Below, in pieces: positions 5,825 to 13,573 of a stretch of DNA of 19,479 bases (positions within the stretch are counted from its first letter, which is position 1; each line of letters opens with the position of its first letter). The notes below the pieces were generated by a model. The model saw nothing but the letters and a program-made list of their open reading frames with translations. It had not been told where the DNA came from and did not search any database. Origin of the DNA: Pseudomonadota bacterium (lineage in GTDB: Bacteria > Pseudomonadota > Gammaproteobacteria > Xanthomonadales > Xanthomonadaceae); the NCBI GenBank assembly GCA_023430045.1, contig JAEZCF010000120.1, positions 1 to 19,479 on the forward strand, given 5' to 3'. Both the position numbers and the translations under genes were made by a program.

Positions 5825-8797
5825 ATGAAGCAGTCCTACTTCCACCATCGCATGCCGGCCCGCCGGTTGCTGAGCTGCGCACTGGCCGGCTGCCTGGCAC
5901 TGGGCATCGCCCCGGCCATGGCGCAGAGCACCTCGGCGACCATCCGCGGCCAGGTCATGGTCGATTCCACGCCGGCGCAGCAGGCGCAGGTGAAGGCAAC
6001 CAATACCGCCACCGGCCTGACCCGGACGGTGAATGCCGCCAATGGCCAGTACAGTGTCGGCGGCCTGCCGCCGGGCACCTACCGCATCGATGTGACCGCC
6101 GACGGCCAGACCAGTTCGCAGACGGTCACCGTGCAGGTCGGGCAGACCACCACGATGAACCTGGGTGTCGGCGGTGAGGCCGCCAACGCGGCGGGCGGCG
6201 AGGCGACCACGCTCAACGCCGTCAACGTCACTGCGCCGGCAGCCATCGTCGAGACCCGCACCTCGGAGAATTCGACCTACATCTCCAACGTCATGATCGA
6301 GCAGCTGCCGCGTTCCACGCGCAACTTCCTCGAGCTGGCCGACACCGTGCCCGGCGTGCAGTTCCGGCGTGCCGCCAACGGCAACACCACCATGCGGGCC
6401 GGTGCGACGTCGGCCAATGGCACCAACGTCTACATCGACGGTGTCAGCCAGAAGAGCTACGTGCTGACCGGTGGCGTCAGCGGCCAGGATTCCAGCCGCG
6501 GCAATCCGTTCCCGCAATCGGCGATCGGCGAATACAAGGTCATCACCTCCAACTACAAGGCAGAGTTCGACCAGCTCAGCAGCGCGGCCGTGGTGGCCAA
6601 CACCAAGTCGGGTACCAACGAATTCAAGGGCAGCTTCTTCTGGGACTACACCAGCGACCAGTGGCGCGAGCCGAGCCCGCTGGAAGACCGCGCCGGCGTG
6701 CGCGATGAGTTCAAGGAAGAGCAGTACGGCGCCACCTTCAGCGGCCCGATCCTGCAGGACCGCGCGCATTTCTTCGTCGCCTACGAGGCCAAGGAATACG
6801 TCACGCCGGGCACGGTGATTCCGGGCTCGGTGTATCGCGATCGCGTCAGTGAACTGCCGCCGGAAGCGCAGGCGCAGCTCGGCACCTATCCGCTGCCGTT
6901 CAAGGAAGACCTGTATTTCGGCAAGATCGACTGGCTGATCGGCGAGAACCACTATTTCGAACTGATCGGCAAGTACCGCAACGAAGACGACGTGGCCGGC
7001 ATCGGCGGGGTCAACACCGAGTCGTATCGCAGCGTGCGCAACCAGGAAGAAAAGCGCGGCGACTTCCGGTACCAGTACAGCAATGATCGTCTGATCAACG
7101 ACATGCACATCACGTACGAGTCGGCGTTCTACAACCCGCAGGCGGCCGAGGACGGTATCGGCTATGGGTTGCGCTACTTCCCGATCGACGGCAATGCCGA
7201 GACCATCCTCAACTACGGTGCCGGACGTGACTGGCAGCGCAAGGGCCAGGAAGGCTGGGGCTTCCAGAACGATCTGACGCTGCAGGACATCCAGTGGAAC
7301 GGATACCACACCGTCAAGATGGGGGTGAAGTACAAGGACATCGAACTCAACACGCTGCAGAAGAATCCGCGCAACCCGCAGTACTTCTACAACATCCTGA
7401 CCAGCCTGGACGTGCCGTACCAGGTGCAGTACGGCCAGGAAACCGACCCGACCGGCGGCAACGCCATCTCCAAGAACAAGCAGTTCGGCATCTACATCCA
7501 GGACGACTGGGAGGTCAACGACAAGCTGACCCTCAACCTCGGCATCCGCTGGGATTATGAGAAGACGCCGTCGTTCCTGGACTTCGTCACCCGGCCCGAA
7601 GTGGCAACGGCACTGCGTGAGTGGCCGAACCTGCAGAACACCGATTACAACATCGAGGATTACATCAGCAACGGCCGCAACCGCAAGGCGTTCAAGGATG
7701 CCTGGCAGCCGCGCGTCGGCTTCTCGTATGATCTGTTCGCCGACGAACGACACGTCATCTACGGTGGTGCAGGCCGGGCATACGACCGCAACATCTTCGA
7801 TTACATCTCGCTGGAGCAGCTGAACGGCACGTTCTCTTCGTTCAACTATTACTTCAGTTCGCCGGAGAACGGCGAGTGCAGGGGCACGCCGTGCACGCCC
7901 TGGGATCCGGCCTACCTGAATCCGGAAAACCTGGCCAGCCTGCCGCCGGTGCCGGGCGGTGGCCGCGAGATCTACCTGATCAACAACAACATCAAGACTC
8001 CGTATTCGGACCAGTTCAGCCTGGGCATGCGCAATGCATTCGATGCCTGGGGCAATACCTGGTACACCGATGTGACGCTGTCGCGCGTGGTCAGCAAGGA
8101 TGGCTTCGCGTTCGTGCGCGGCAACCGCCGTGCGGACGGTTCGTTCTTCCTGCCGGGCACCATCTGGGGCGCGCCGCTTGATGGGCCGGAAGGCTATACG
8201 TCCATCGTTCTCGGCACCAACGGCCTGGAAACGAAGAACAATTCGCTGGGCCTGAAGGTCGACAAGCCCTACGACAAGGCTGACGGCTGGGGCGTCACCA
8301 TCGCCTACACCTTCAGCGACGCCGAGGAGAACCGCAAGTTCGGCGAGCATTACTCGCTGGATTACCCCTCCATTTCCGGCTTCGGCTGGCATGAGGCCGC
8401 CGGCGTGCCGAAGCATCGCCTGGTCGCTACCGGCATCTACGACCTGCCGGGCGGCATCACCGCCTCGGGCAAGCTGACGCTGGAATCGCAGCGTGTGTAC
8501 TACGGCAACAACTGCCTGGCCGGTAATGACCAGTGCTATATCATCCAGTACAAGCCGGATCACAGCATCGGCTACAAGGACTTCAGCCTCGGCCTGAACA
8601 AGGAATGGGACACCGGCACCGACGTGAAGTTCAATGTCCGTGCCGACGTGCTCAACGTGTTCAACTGGGTCAACTGGGCCGAATACAGCGCCAACACCGG
8701 TACTGCCGCCAACCCGGATACCGCGTACGGCACGCCGACCTACACGCTGTGGGCGCCCATGCGCACGTTCAAGCTGTCCTTCGGTCTGAACTGGTAA
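5825..8797 (+). CDS. TonB-dependent outer-membrane receptor, Oar-like, with carboxypeptidase-regulatory-like N-domain
   Basis: A 990-residue outer-membrane transporter that should move a large ligand, here presumably a glucan, into the periplasm using TonB/ExbBD energy. A Sec signal peptide covers residues 1-33 (cleavage APAMA/Q). Residues about 37-115 form a CarboxypepD_reg-like beta-sandwich (IRGQVMV, NGQYSVGGLPPGTYRIDV). A TonB-box-like TLNAVNVTA follows at 129-137. The plug begins near IEQLPRSTRNFLELADTVPGV, and a beta-barrel runs to the C-terminus, which ends in aromatic FKLSFGLNW as barrel proteins do. The plug and N-domain resemble Oar-type receptors rather than classical siderophore receptors. 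GGAG at 5815-5818 fixes the ATG. A strong hairpin terminator follows. No separate operator was found in the 73-bp gap, so it may be cotranscribed with lacI. The substrate is not readable from the sequence and is inferred from the downstream GH144 gene. Confidence 0.93.
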   Translation: MKQSYFHHRMPARRLLSCALAGCLALGIAPAMAQSTSATIRGQVMVDSTPAQQAQVKATNTATGLTRTVNAANGQYSVGGLPPGTYRIDVTADGQTSSQTVTVQVGQTTTMNLGVGGEAANAAGGEATTLNAVNVTAPAAIVETRTSENSTYISNVMIEQLPRSTRNFLELADTVPGVQFRRAANGNTTMRAGATSANGTNVYIDGVSQKSYVLTGGVSGQDSSRGNPFPQSAIGEYKVITSNYKAEFDQLSSAAVVANTKSGTNEFKGSFFWDYTSDQWREPSPLEDRAGVRDEFKEEQYGATFSGPILQDRAHFFVAYEAKEYVTPGTVIPGSVYRDRVSELPPEAQAQLGTYPLPFKEDLYFGKIDWLIGENHYFELIGKYRNEDDVAGIGGVNTESYRSVRNQEEKRGDFRYQYSNDRLINDMHITYESAFYNPQAAEDGIGYGLRYFPIDGNAETILNYGAGRDWQRKGQEGWGFQNDLTLQDIQWNGYHTVKMGVKYKDIELNTLQKNPRNPQYFYNILTSLDVPYQVQYGQETDPTGGNAISKNKQFGIYIQDDWEVNDKLTLNLGIRWDYEKTPSFLDFVTRPEVATALREWPNLQNTDYNIEDYISNGRNRKAFKDAWQPRVGFSYDLFADERHVIYGGAGRAYDRNIFDYISLEQLNGTFSSFNYYFSSPENGECRGTPCTPWDPAYLNPENLASLPPVPGGGREIYLINNNIKTPYSDQFSLGMRNAFDAWGNTWYTDVTLSRVVSKDGFAFVRGNRRADGSFFLPGTIWGAPLDGPEGYTSIVLGTNGLETKNNSLGLKVDKPYDKADGWGVTIAYTFSDAEENRKFGEHYSLDYPSISGFGWHEAAGVPKHRLVATGIYDLPGGITASGKLTLESQRVYYGNNCLAGNDQCYIIQYKPDHSIGYKDFSLGLNKEWDTGTDVKFNVRADVLNVFNWVNWAEYSANTGTAANPDTAYGTPTYTLWAPMRTFKLSFGLNW

Positions 8798-8808
8798 CAG
8801 CAGCATCG

Positions 8809-8836
8809 CCGGCCACCTGCAGGGTGGCCGGATTTT
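8809..8836 (+). terminator. Intrinsic terminator after the TonB receptor
   Basis: Perfect 9-bp stem CCGGCCACC (8809-8817) and GGTGGCCGG (8823-8831) with a TGCAG loop, followed by ATTTT. It starts 11 bases after the receptor stop. The short T-run may allow partial readthrough into the downstream operon. Confidence 0.75.
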
Positions 8837-8863
8837 CGCAGCAAGGGCATGCCCCCGTATGAT
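8835..8863 (+). promoter_or_regulatory. Possible sigma-70 promoter for the GH144 operon, with its -10 in a hairpin loop
   Basis: TTCGCA (8835-8840) and TATGAT (8858-8863) are separated by 17 bp and match the -35 and -10 consensus at four and five positions. The -10 forms the loop of a perfect palindrome GCCCCCG / CGGGGGC (8851-8857 / 8864-8870). Transcription would begin near 8870, upstream of the operator at 8887. Placement is by eye only. Confidence 0.45.
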
Positions 8864-8886
8864 CGGGGGCAAGCCGTAACCTCGGT

Positions 8887-8900
8887 TGTAATCGTTTACA
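8887..8900. promoter_or_regulatory. LacI-family (cre-type) operator upstream of the GH144 operon
   Basis: TGTAATCGTTTACA fits TGWNANCGNTNWCA at every position and has perfect 5-bp arms TGTAA/TTACA around TCGT. It ends nine bases before the start codon of the glycosidase gene. It would lie downstream of the proposed -10, so a bound repressor would act as a roadblock. It matches the reverse complement of the lacI-upstream site at 13 of 14 bases. Confidence 0.8.
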
Positions 8901-8909
8901 GGGTGGGCC

Positions 8910-10532
8910 TTGAAACTACACATCTCGTTATGTTCCGCACTGCTGCCGTTGGCAGCGCTGTCCACCGTGATGCTTGCCGGCTGCAAGCCGCAGGCACAAC
9001 CGGAACCGGCCAGGCCCGCCCCCCAGGTGATCCTGGTGGAGGCCGACGTGCCGCCACGGCCGATGAAGCCGGAACTGCCGCCGCTGTTCGATGACCTGCA
9101 GCGCCGCACGTTCCAGTTCTTCTGGGACACCAGCAACGAGATCAACGGGCTCACCCCGGACCGCTATCCTTCGCGCCCGTTCGCCAGCATCGCCTCGGTG
9201 GGGTTCGCGCTCACCGCGTATCCGATCGGCATCGAAAACGGCTGGGTCAGCCGCACCCAGGCCGTGGACCGCACCCTGGCCACGCTGAAATTCTTCCGTG
9301 ACGTGCCCATGGGGCCGCAGCGCACCGGCAAGGCCGGCTACAAGGGCTTCTATTACCACTTCCTGGACATGCAGGAAGGACGTCGCTATGACAGCTGGGT
9401 CGAGCTGTCCTCGGTGGATACCGCGCTTCTGATGATGGGCGTGCTGTTCGCGCAGTCCTACTACGACGGCGGCGATTCGCGCGAGAAGGAAATCCGCGAC
9501 ATCGCCGAAACGCTGTACAAGCGTGTGGACTGGACCTGGCTGCAGGAACGCTCGCCGCTGATCTCGATGGGCTGGTTCCCCGAAAGCGGCATCATCGAGC
9601 ACGACTGGATGGGCTACAACGAGGCGATGATCGTCTACATCCTGGCGCTGGGTTCGCCGTCGCATCCGGTCAGTCCGGATGCGTGGACGGTATGGACGCG
9701 TACCTACGACAACGACTGGGGCGTGTACCAGGGCCAGGAATACCTGTCCTTCGGGCCGTTGTTCGGCCATCAGTACAGCCACGTCTGGATCGACTTCCGC
9801 GACATCCAGGACGCCTACATGCGCGAACGCGGCAGCACCTATTTCCTCAACAGCCGGTCGGCCGCGCTGGCGCAGCGCGAGTACGCCATCGACAATCCGA
9901 TGAACTGGAAGGAATACGGCCAGAACGTATGGGGGCTGACCGCCAGCGACGGGCCGCAGAACACCAGCCAGGAATACCGCGGCGAGCAGCGTCAGTTCCG
10001 CCATTATTCTTCGCGCGGTGCCGGCCTGCGCGAGAACTTCGACGATGGCACCATCGCGCCGACCGCAGCGATCTCCTCTCTCGTGTTCGCGCCTGAAGAG
10101 GTCATCCCGGCCACGCTCGAGATGCACAAGCGCTTCGGCGATTACATCTATTCCAGTTACGGCTTCCTGGATTCCTTCAACCCCAGTTTCAACTACGACA
10201 TCCCGATCAAGACCGGGCGCATGGTGCCTGATCGCGGCTGGGTGGCCAGCGATTACATCGGCATCGACCAGGGGCCGATCCTGACGATGATCGCGAACTA
10301 CCGCGACGATTTCGTCTGGGAAGTGATGAAGAAGAACCCGCACATCCGCAAGGGGCTGGAGCGCGCCGGCTTCAGCGGTGGCTGGCTGACCCCGGAAGGC
10401 GAGCAGCAGCCGCTGCAGCTGGAAAAGGACGAGAAGGCCGCCGCGGCCCGCGCGGGCGGCATCGCCGAATCGCGTGCCGCCGCCGCACAGGAACAGAAGA
10501 ATGCACGTCGTAGCAACAGCGCCGGCAAGTAA
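8910..10532 (+). CDS. GH144-type (PF10091, 'glucoamylase') lipoprotein, probable beta-1,2-glucanase
   Basis: A 540-residue glycoside hydrolase. GH144 members such as Chitinophaga pinensis SGL hydrolyse beta-1,2-glucan; older annotations call the domain putative glucoamylase. A lipoprotein signal peptide ends in the lipobox LAGC, making Cys25 the lipidated residue. The catalytic (alpha/alpha)6 domain starts near residue 57 (DLQRRTFQFFWD) and shows the family blocks YDSWVELSSVDTALL (acidic residues Glu165 and Asp170), IIEHDWMGYNEAMI (Asp232, Glu238), ILALGSPSHPV and NVWGLTASDGP. The C-terminal 50 residues are a charged Ala/Glu tail. The start is TTG at 8910: an in-frame stop lies seven codons upstream and no later start keeps the signal peptide. 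The ribosome-binding site is weak (GGGTGGG), suggesting modest translation. It is the first gene of the six-gene operon. Endo- versus exo-action (sophorose release) cannot be told from the sequence. Confidence 0.88.
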   Translation: MKLHISLCSALLPLAALSTVMLAGCKPQAQPEPARPAPQVILVEADVPPRPMKPELPPLFDDLQRRTFQFFWDTSNEINGLTPDRYPSRPFASIASVGFALTAYPIGIENGWVSRTQAVDRTLATLKFFRDVPMGPQRTGKAGYKGFYYHFLDMQEGRRYDSWVELSSVDTALLMMGVLFAQSYYDGGDSREKEIRDIAETLYKRVDWTWLQERSPLISMGWFPESGIIEHDWMGYNEAMIVYILALGSPSHPVSPDAWTVWTRTYDNDWGVYQGQEYLSFGPLFGHQYSHVWIDFRDIQDAYMRERGSTYFLNSRSAALAQREYAIDNPMNWKEYGQNVWGLTASDGPQNTSQEYRGEQRQFRHYSSRGAGLRENFDDGTIAPTAAISSLVFAPEEVIPATLEMHKRFGDYIYSSYGFLDSFNPSFNYDIPIKTGRMVPDRGWVASDYIGIDQGPILTMIANYRDDFVWEVMKKNPHIRKGLERAGFSGGWLTPEGEQQPLQLEKDEKAAAARAGGIAESRAAAAQEQKNARRSNSAGK

Positions 10533-10536
10533 GCCG

Positions 10537-11862
10537 ATGGGCCGGTGGAAATTCGCCGCCAGACTGCGGCGATGCGCGCTGCTGCTGGCGGTTCTGGTGC
10601 TGCCGGGCTGCGTGCGGCAGGACGAAGGCACCACGCTGCGCTTCTGGGCGATGGGCCGCGAAGCCGAGGTAGTGGCCGAGCTGATCCATGAATTCGAGGC
10701 CGAGAACCCGGGCATCAAGGTGGACGTGCAGAACATCCCGTGGACGGCCGCGCACGAAAAGCTGTTGACTGCGTTCGCCGCCGATGGCCTGCCGGACCTG
10801 TGCCAGCTGGGCAATACCTGGATTCCGGAGTTCGCCGAACTCGGCACGCTGGAGCCGCTGGCACCGTATGTAGAGCGTTCCACGGTGGTGCAGCCGGCTG
10901 ATTATTTCCAGGGTATCTGGGACACCAACGTCATCCATGGCGAGGTCGTCGGCGTGCCGTGGTACGTCGATACCCGGCTGCTGTATTACCGCAAGGACCT
11001 GCTGGCGCAGGCCGGCCACGATCATCCGCCGCGCACCTGGGCCGAATTCGAACGGCAGATGGCTGACATCAAGGCGATGCAGGGGCCGAGCCGTTACGCG
11101 GTGCTGATGCCGATCAACGAGTTCGAGCAGCAGCTGTCGTTCGCGCTGCAGCAGCCCGATCCACTGCTGCGCGATGACGACACCCGCGGCAATTTCCGCA
11201 GTGAAGGCTTCCGCCGCACGCTGGGTTTCTACGCCAACATGTTCGAGCAGGGCTGGGCACCGAAGATGTCCGAGACGCAGATCTCCAACGTGTGGGACGA
11301 GTTCTTCCGGGGCTTCAACGTGTTCTACATCTCCGGCCCGTGGAACATCCGGGAGTTCAGGAAGCTGGAGCCGAAAGCCCTGGCCGGGCAGTGGGGCACG
11401 GCGCCGTTGCCGGGCCCGGACGGTCCGGGGGCGGGCATCGCCGGCGGTACCAGCCTGGTGATCTTCCGTGGTTCACAGCGCAAGGAGGCATCATGGAAGC
11501 TGATCGAGTTCCTGTCGCGGCCCGCGATCCAGGCCCGCTTCCATTCCATCATCGGTGACCTGCCGCCACGTCGCAGCACCTGGGAGGCACCGTCGCTGGC
11601 CGATGATCCGCTGGCCGCCGCGTTCCGTGATCAGCTGGAACGCGTGAAACCAACACCTAAGGTGCTGGAGTGGGAGCGCATCGTGCAGGAAATGCGCATC
11701 GTCACTGAAAAGGTGGTGCGAGGCGGGCAGGCACAGGATGCGGCGGTGGCCGAACTGGATGATCGCGTGGACAAGGTGCTGGCCAAGCGCCGCTGGATGC
11801 ATGAGCGGGCGCGGGAACATGTCGCGCCCGCACCCGCGGTGGTCGAAGGAGATCTGCCATGA
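10537..11862 (+). CDS. Sugar ABC transporter substrate-binding lipoprotein (CUT1 type)
   Basis: A 441-residue extracellular solute-binding protein family 1 member that captures an oligosaccharide in the periplasm for the two permeases downstream. From the chosen ATG the signal peptide reaches the lipobox LPGC with lipidated Cys25. The mature start TTLRFWAMGREAEVV and the segments FEAENPGIKVDVQNIPW, LPDLCQLGNTWIPEF, VVGVPWYVDTRLLYYRKDLL and GGTSLVIF are typical of maltose/multiple-sugar binding proteins. The ATG at 10537 is four bases after the glycosidase stop. An in-frame ATG at 10501 has a better Shine-Dalgarno (AGGA at 10489-10492) and would give a 36-residue signal peptide; either is possible. 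The stop overlaps the next ATG. Ligand is inferred, from the GH144 neighbour, to be a beta-1,2-gluco-oligosaccharide. Confidence 0.92.
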   Translation: MGRWKFAARLRRCALLLAVLVLPGCVRQDEGTTLRFWAMGREAEVVAELIHEFEAENPGIKVDVQNIPWTAAHEKLLTAFAADGLPDLCQLGNTWIPEFAELGTLEPLAPYVERSTVVQPADYFQGIWDTNVIHGEVVGVPWYVDTRLLYYRKDLLAQAGHDHPPRTWAEFERQMADIKAMQGPSRYAVLMPINEFEQQLSFALQQPDPLLRDDDTRGNFRSEGFRRTLGFYANMFEQGWAPKMSETQISNVWDEFFRGFNVFYISGPWNIREFRKLEPKALAGQWGTAPLPGPDGPGAGIAGGTSLVIFRGSQRKEASWKLIEFLSRPAIQARFHSIIGDLPPRRSTWEAPSLADDPLAAAFRDQLERVKPTPKVLEWERIVQEMRIVTEKVVRGGQAQDAAVAELDDRVDKVLAKRRWMHERAREHVAPAPAVVEGDLP

Positions 11863-12740
11863 GCCGCACCTCGCTTGCCGGCTGGATGTTCGCCGCACCG
11901 GCGATCATCGTGCTGGGCGTGTTCTTCGGCCTGCCGGTGGCATCGGCTCTGGCGCTTAGCATCACCGATTTCGACCTGTATTCGCTGGCCGACAGCAGCA
12001 ACCTGCGGTTCGTCGGACTGGGCAACTACGTCGATCTGCTGCAGACGCCGATGTTCTGGAAATCTCTGTGGAACACCACGTATTTCGTGGTGATCGGCGT
12101 GCCGTTGTCGATCGCGGTGTCACTGGGCGCGGCGATCCTGCTCAACGCACCGGCGGCGCGCTTCAGGGCGTTGTTCCGCACCGCGCTGTTCGCCCCGGTG
12201 GTGACCACGCTGGTTGCCGTGGCGGTGATCTGGCGCTATCTGTTCCATACCAGCTATGGCCTGGTGAACTACGGCCTGGGCCAGATCGGCATCGATCCGG
12301 TGGACTGGCTGGGGGATCCGCGCTGGGCCATGCCCACCATCATGCTGTTCGCTGTGTGGAAGAACTTCGGCTACAACATGGTGATCTTCCTGGCCGGCCT
12401 GCAGGCCATCCCGCACGACCTGTACGAAGCGGCGCGCATCGATGGCGCCTCGCGCTGGAAGCAGTTCCTGCACATCACCCTGCCGATGCTGGGCCCGGTG
12501 CTGCTGGTGGTCGGCGTCATCACCGTGTCCGGCTATTTCCAGCTGTTCGCCGAACCCTACGTGATGACCCGCGGCGATCCGCTGCAGAGCACCGTCAGCG
12601 TGCTGTACTTCATGTTCGAGGAAGGCTTCAAGTGGTGGAACCTCGGCCGTGCCTCGGCGGTGGCGTTCCTGTTGTTCCTGATCATCCTGGCGGTGACGTC
12701 GGTGATGCTGCGCTTCGGGCGCAAAAGGCAGATGGTATGA
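11859..12740 (+). CDS. Sugar ABC transporter permease, MalF/UgpA type
   Basis: A 293-residue inner-membrane permease of the CUT1 carbohydrate ABC family (BPD_transp_1). It shows six hydrophobic segments, beginning with AGWMFAAPAIIVLGVFFGLP. The cytoplasmic EAA loop EAARIDG (residues 190-196), followed by ASRWKQFLHITLPML, is the contact site for the ATPase. The start is set by AAGGAGA (11846-11852), six bases before the ATG, and it overlaps the binding-protein stop (ATGA). It pairs with the next gene as a heterodimeric pore. No ATP-binding gene is present in the operon. Confidence 0.94.
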   Translation: MSRTSLAGWMFAAPAIIVLGVFFGLPVASALALSITDFDLYSLADSSNLRFVGLGNYVDLLQTPMFWKSLWNTTYFVVIGVPLSIAVSLGAAILLNAPAARFRALFRTALFAPVVTTLVAVAVIWRYLFHTSYGLVNYGLGQIGIDPVDWLGDPRWAMPTIMLFAVWKNFGYNMVIFLAGLQAIPHDLYEAARIDGASRWKQFLHITLPMLGPVLLVVGVITVSGYFQLFAEPYVMTRGDPLQSTVSVLYFMFEEGFKWWNLGRASAVAFLLFLIILAVTSVMLRFGRKRQMV

Positions 12741-13573
12741 GTCGCGAGATCGGCCAGTCGCGCTGGCATCCGTGGATGATCAACGGCGCCCTGCTGGTGC
12801 TGGCGCTGGCCAGCCTGGCGCCGCTGCTGTGGATGGTGTCGGTGTCGGTCATGCCGGCCGGCGAAGCCACCCGGTTCCCGCCGCCGCTGACACCCTCCCA
12901 CGTCACCTTCGACAACTACCATGCCCTGTTCGCACGTACCGGCATGGGCGGCAATTTCGCCAACAGCCTGTTCGTTTCGCTGGCGATCACCGTGGGCTCG
13001 CTGCTGCTCAACACAATGGCCGGCTATGCGTTCGCCAAGCTGCGGTTCGTCGGGCGCGAGCGTCTGTTCCAGGTGCTGATGGCTGCGTTGGTGATTCCCG
13101 CGCAGGTGGCGATGCTGCCGTTGTTCCTGCTGATGAAGCAGCTGGGGCTGGTGAACAGCTTCGGGGGCGTGATCGTGCCGGCACTGGCCACCGTGTTCGG
13201 CATCTTCCTGGTGCGCCAGTACGCACGCTCGATTCCCGATGAGCTGCTGGAAGCGGCACGCATCGACGGGGCCGGGGAGCTGCGCATCTTCTTCCAGATC
13301 GTGCTGCCGATGCTCAAGCCGGTGCTGGTGACGCTGGCCATCTTCACCTTCATGGGTGCCTGGAACGATTTCATGTGGCCGCTGATCGTGCTGACCGACC
13401 AGGAGCATTACACCCTGCCGGTCGCGCTGGCCACGCTGTCGCGCGAGCACATCATGGACGTGGAGATGATGATGGCCGGCGCGGTGGTGACGGTGGTGCC
13501 GGTGTTGTTGCTTTTCCTCGCGCTGCAGCGCTATTACATCCAGGGTCTTCTGCTGGGGAGTGTCAAAGGGTGA
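12737..13573 (+). CDS. Sugar ABC transporter permease, MalG type
   Basis: A 278-residue partner permease of the CUT1 family. The N-terminal segment MINGALLVLALASLAPLLWMV and the following extracytoplasmic loop with FDNYHALF are typical of MalG-like subunits. The EAA loop EAARIDG is at residues 172-178, followed by IFFQIVLPMLKP. The ATG at 12737 overlaps the MalF-type stop by four bases, although the frame is open far upstream inside that gene. The gene ends GSVKG, overlapping the GTG of the next gene, so the whole transporter is translationally coupled. Confidence 0.94.
   Translation: MSREIGQSRWHPWMINGALLVLALASLAPLLWMVSVSVMPAGEATRFPPPLTPSHVTFDNYHALFARTGMGGNFANSLFVSLAITVGSLLLNTMAGYAFAKLRFVGRERLFQVLMAALVIPAQVAMLPLFLLMKQLGLVNSFGGVIVPALATVFGIFLVRQYARSIPDELLEAARIDGAGELRIFFQIVLPMLKPVLVTLAIFTFMGAWNDFMWPLIVLTDQEHYTLPVALATLSREHIMDVEMMMAGAVVTVVPVLLLFLALQRYYIQGLLLGSVKG

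Noticed and set aside
5882..5893. LAGC lipobox-like sequence in the signal peptide of the TonB receptor
   Set aside because: The hydrophobic segment continues past the Cys to a good signal peptidase I site (APAMA/Q), which is usual for TonB-dependent receptors.
5603..9154. Antisense open frame of 1183 codons on the minus strand across lacI, the TonB receptor and the glycosidase start
   Set aside because: It is the mirror of the plus-strand coding frames; stop codons are rare on that strand because of GC-rich codon use. The predicted protein is Val/Ala/Arg/His-rich with no domain pattern, while the sense frame shows clear family motifs.
12068..12736. Upstream extension of the MalG-type permease frame
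   Set aside because: The frame is open inside the MalF-type gene, but the sequence there is non-membrane and Arg/Gly-rich. The MSREIGQS start with the ATGA overlap gives the normal permease length.
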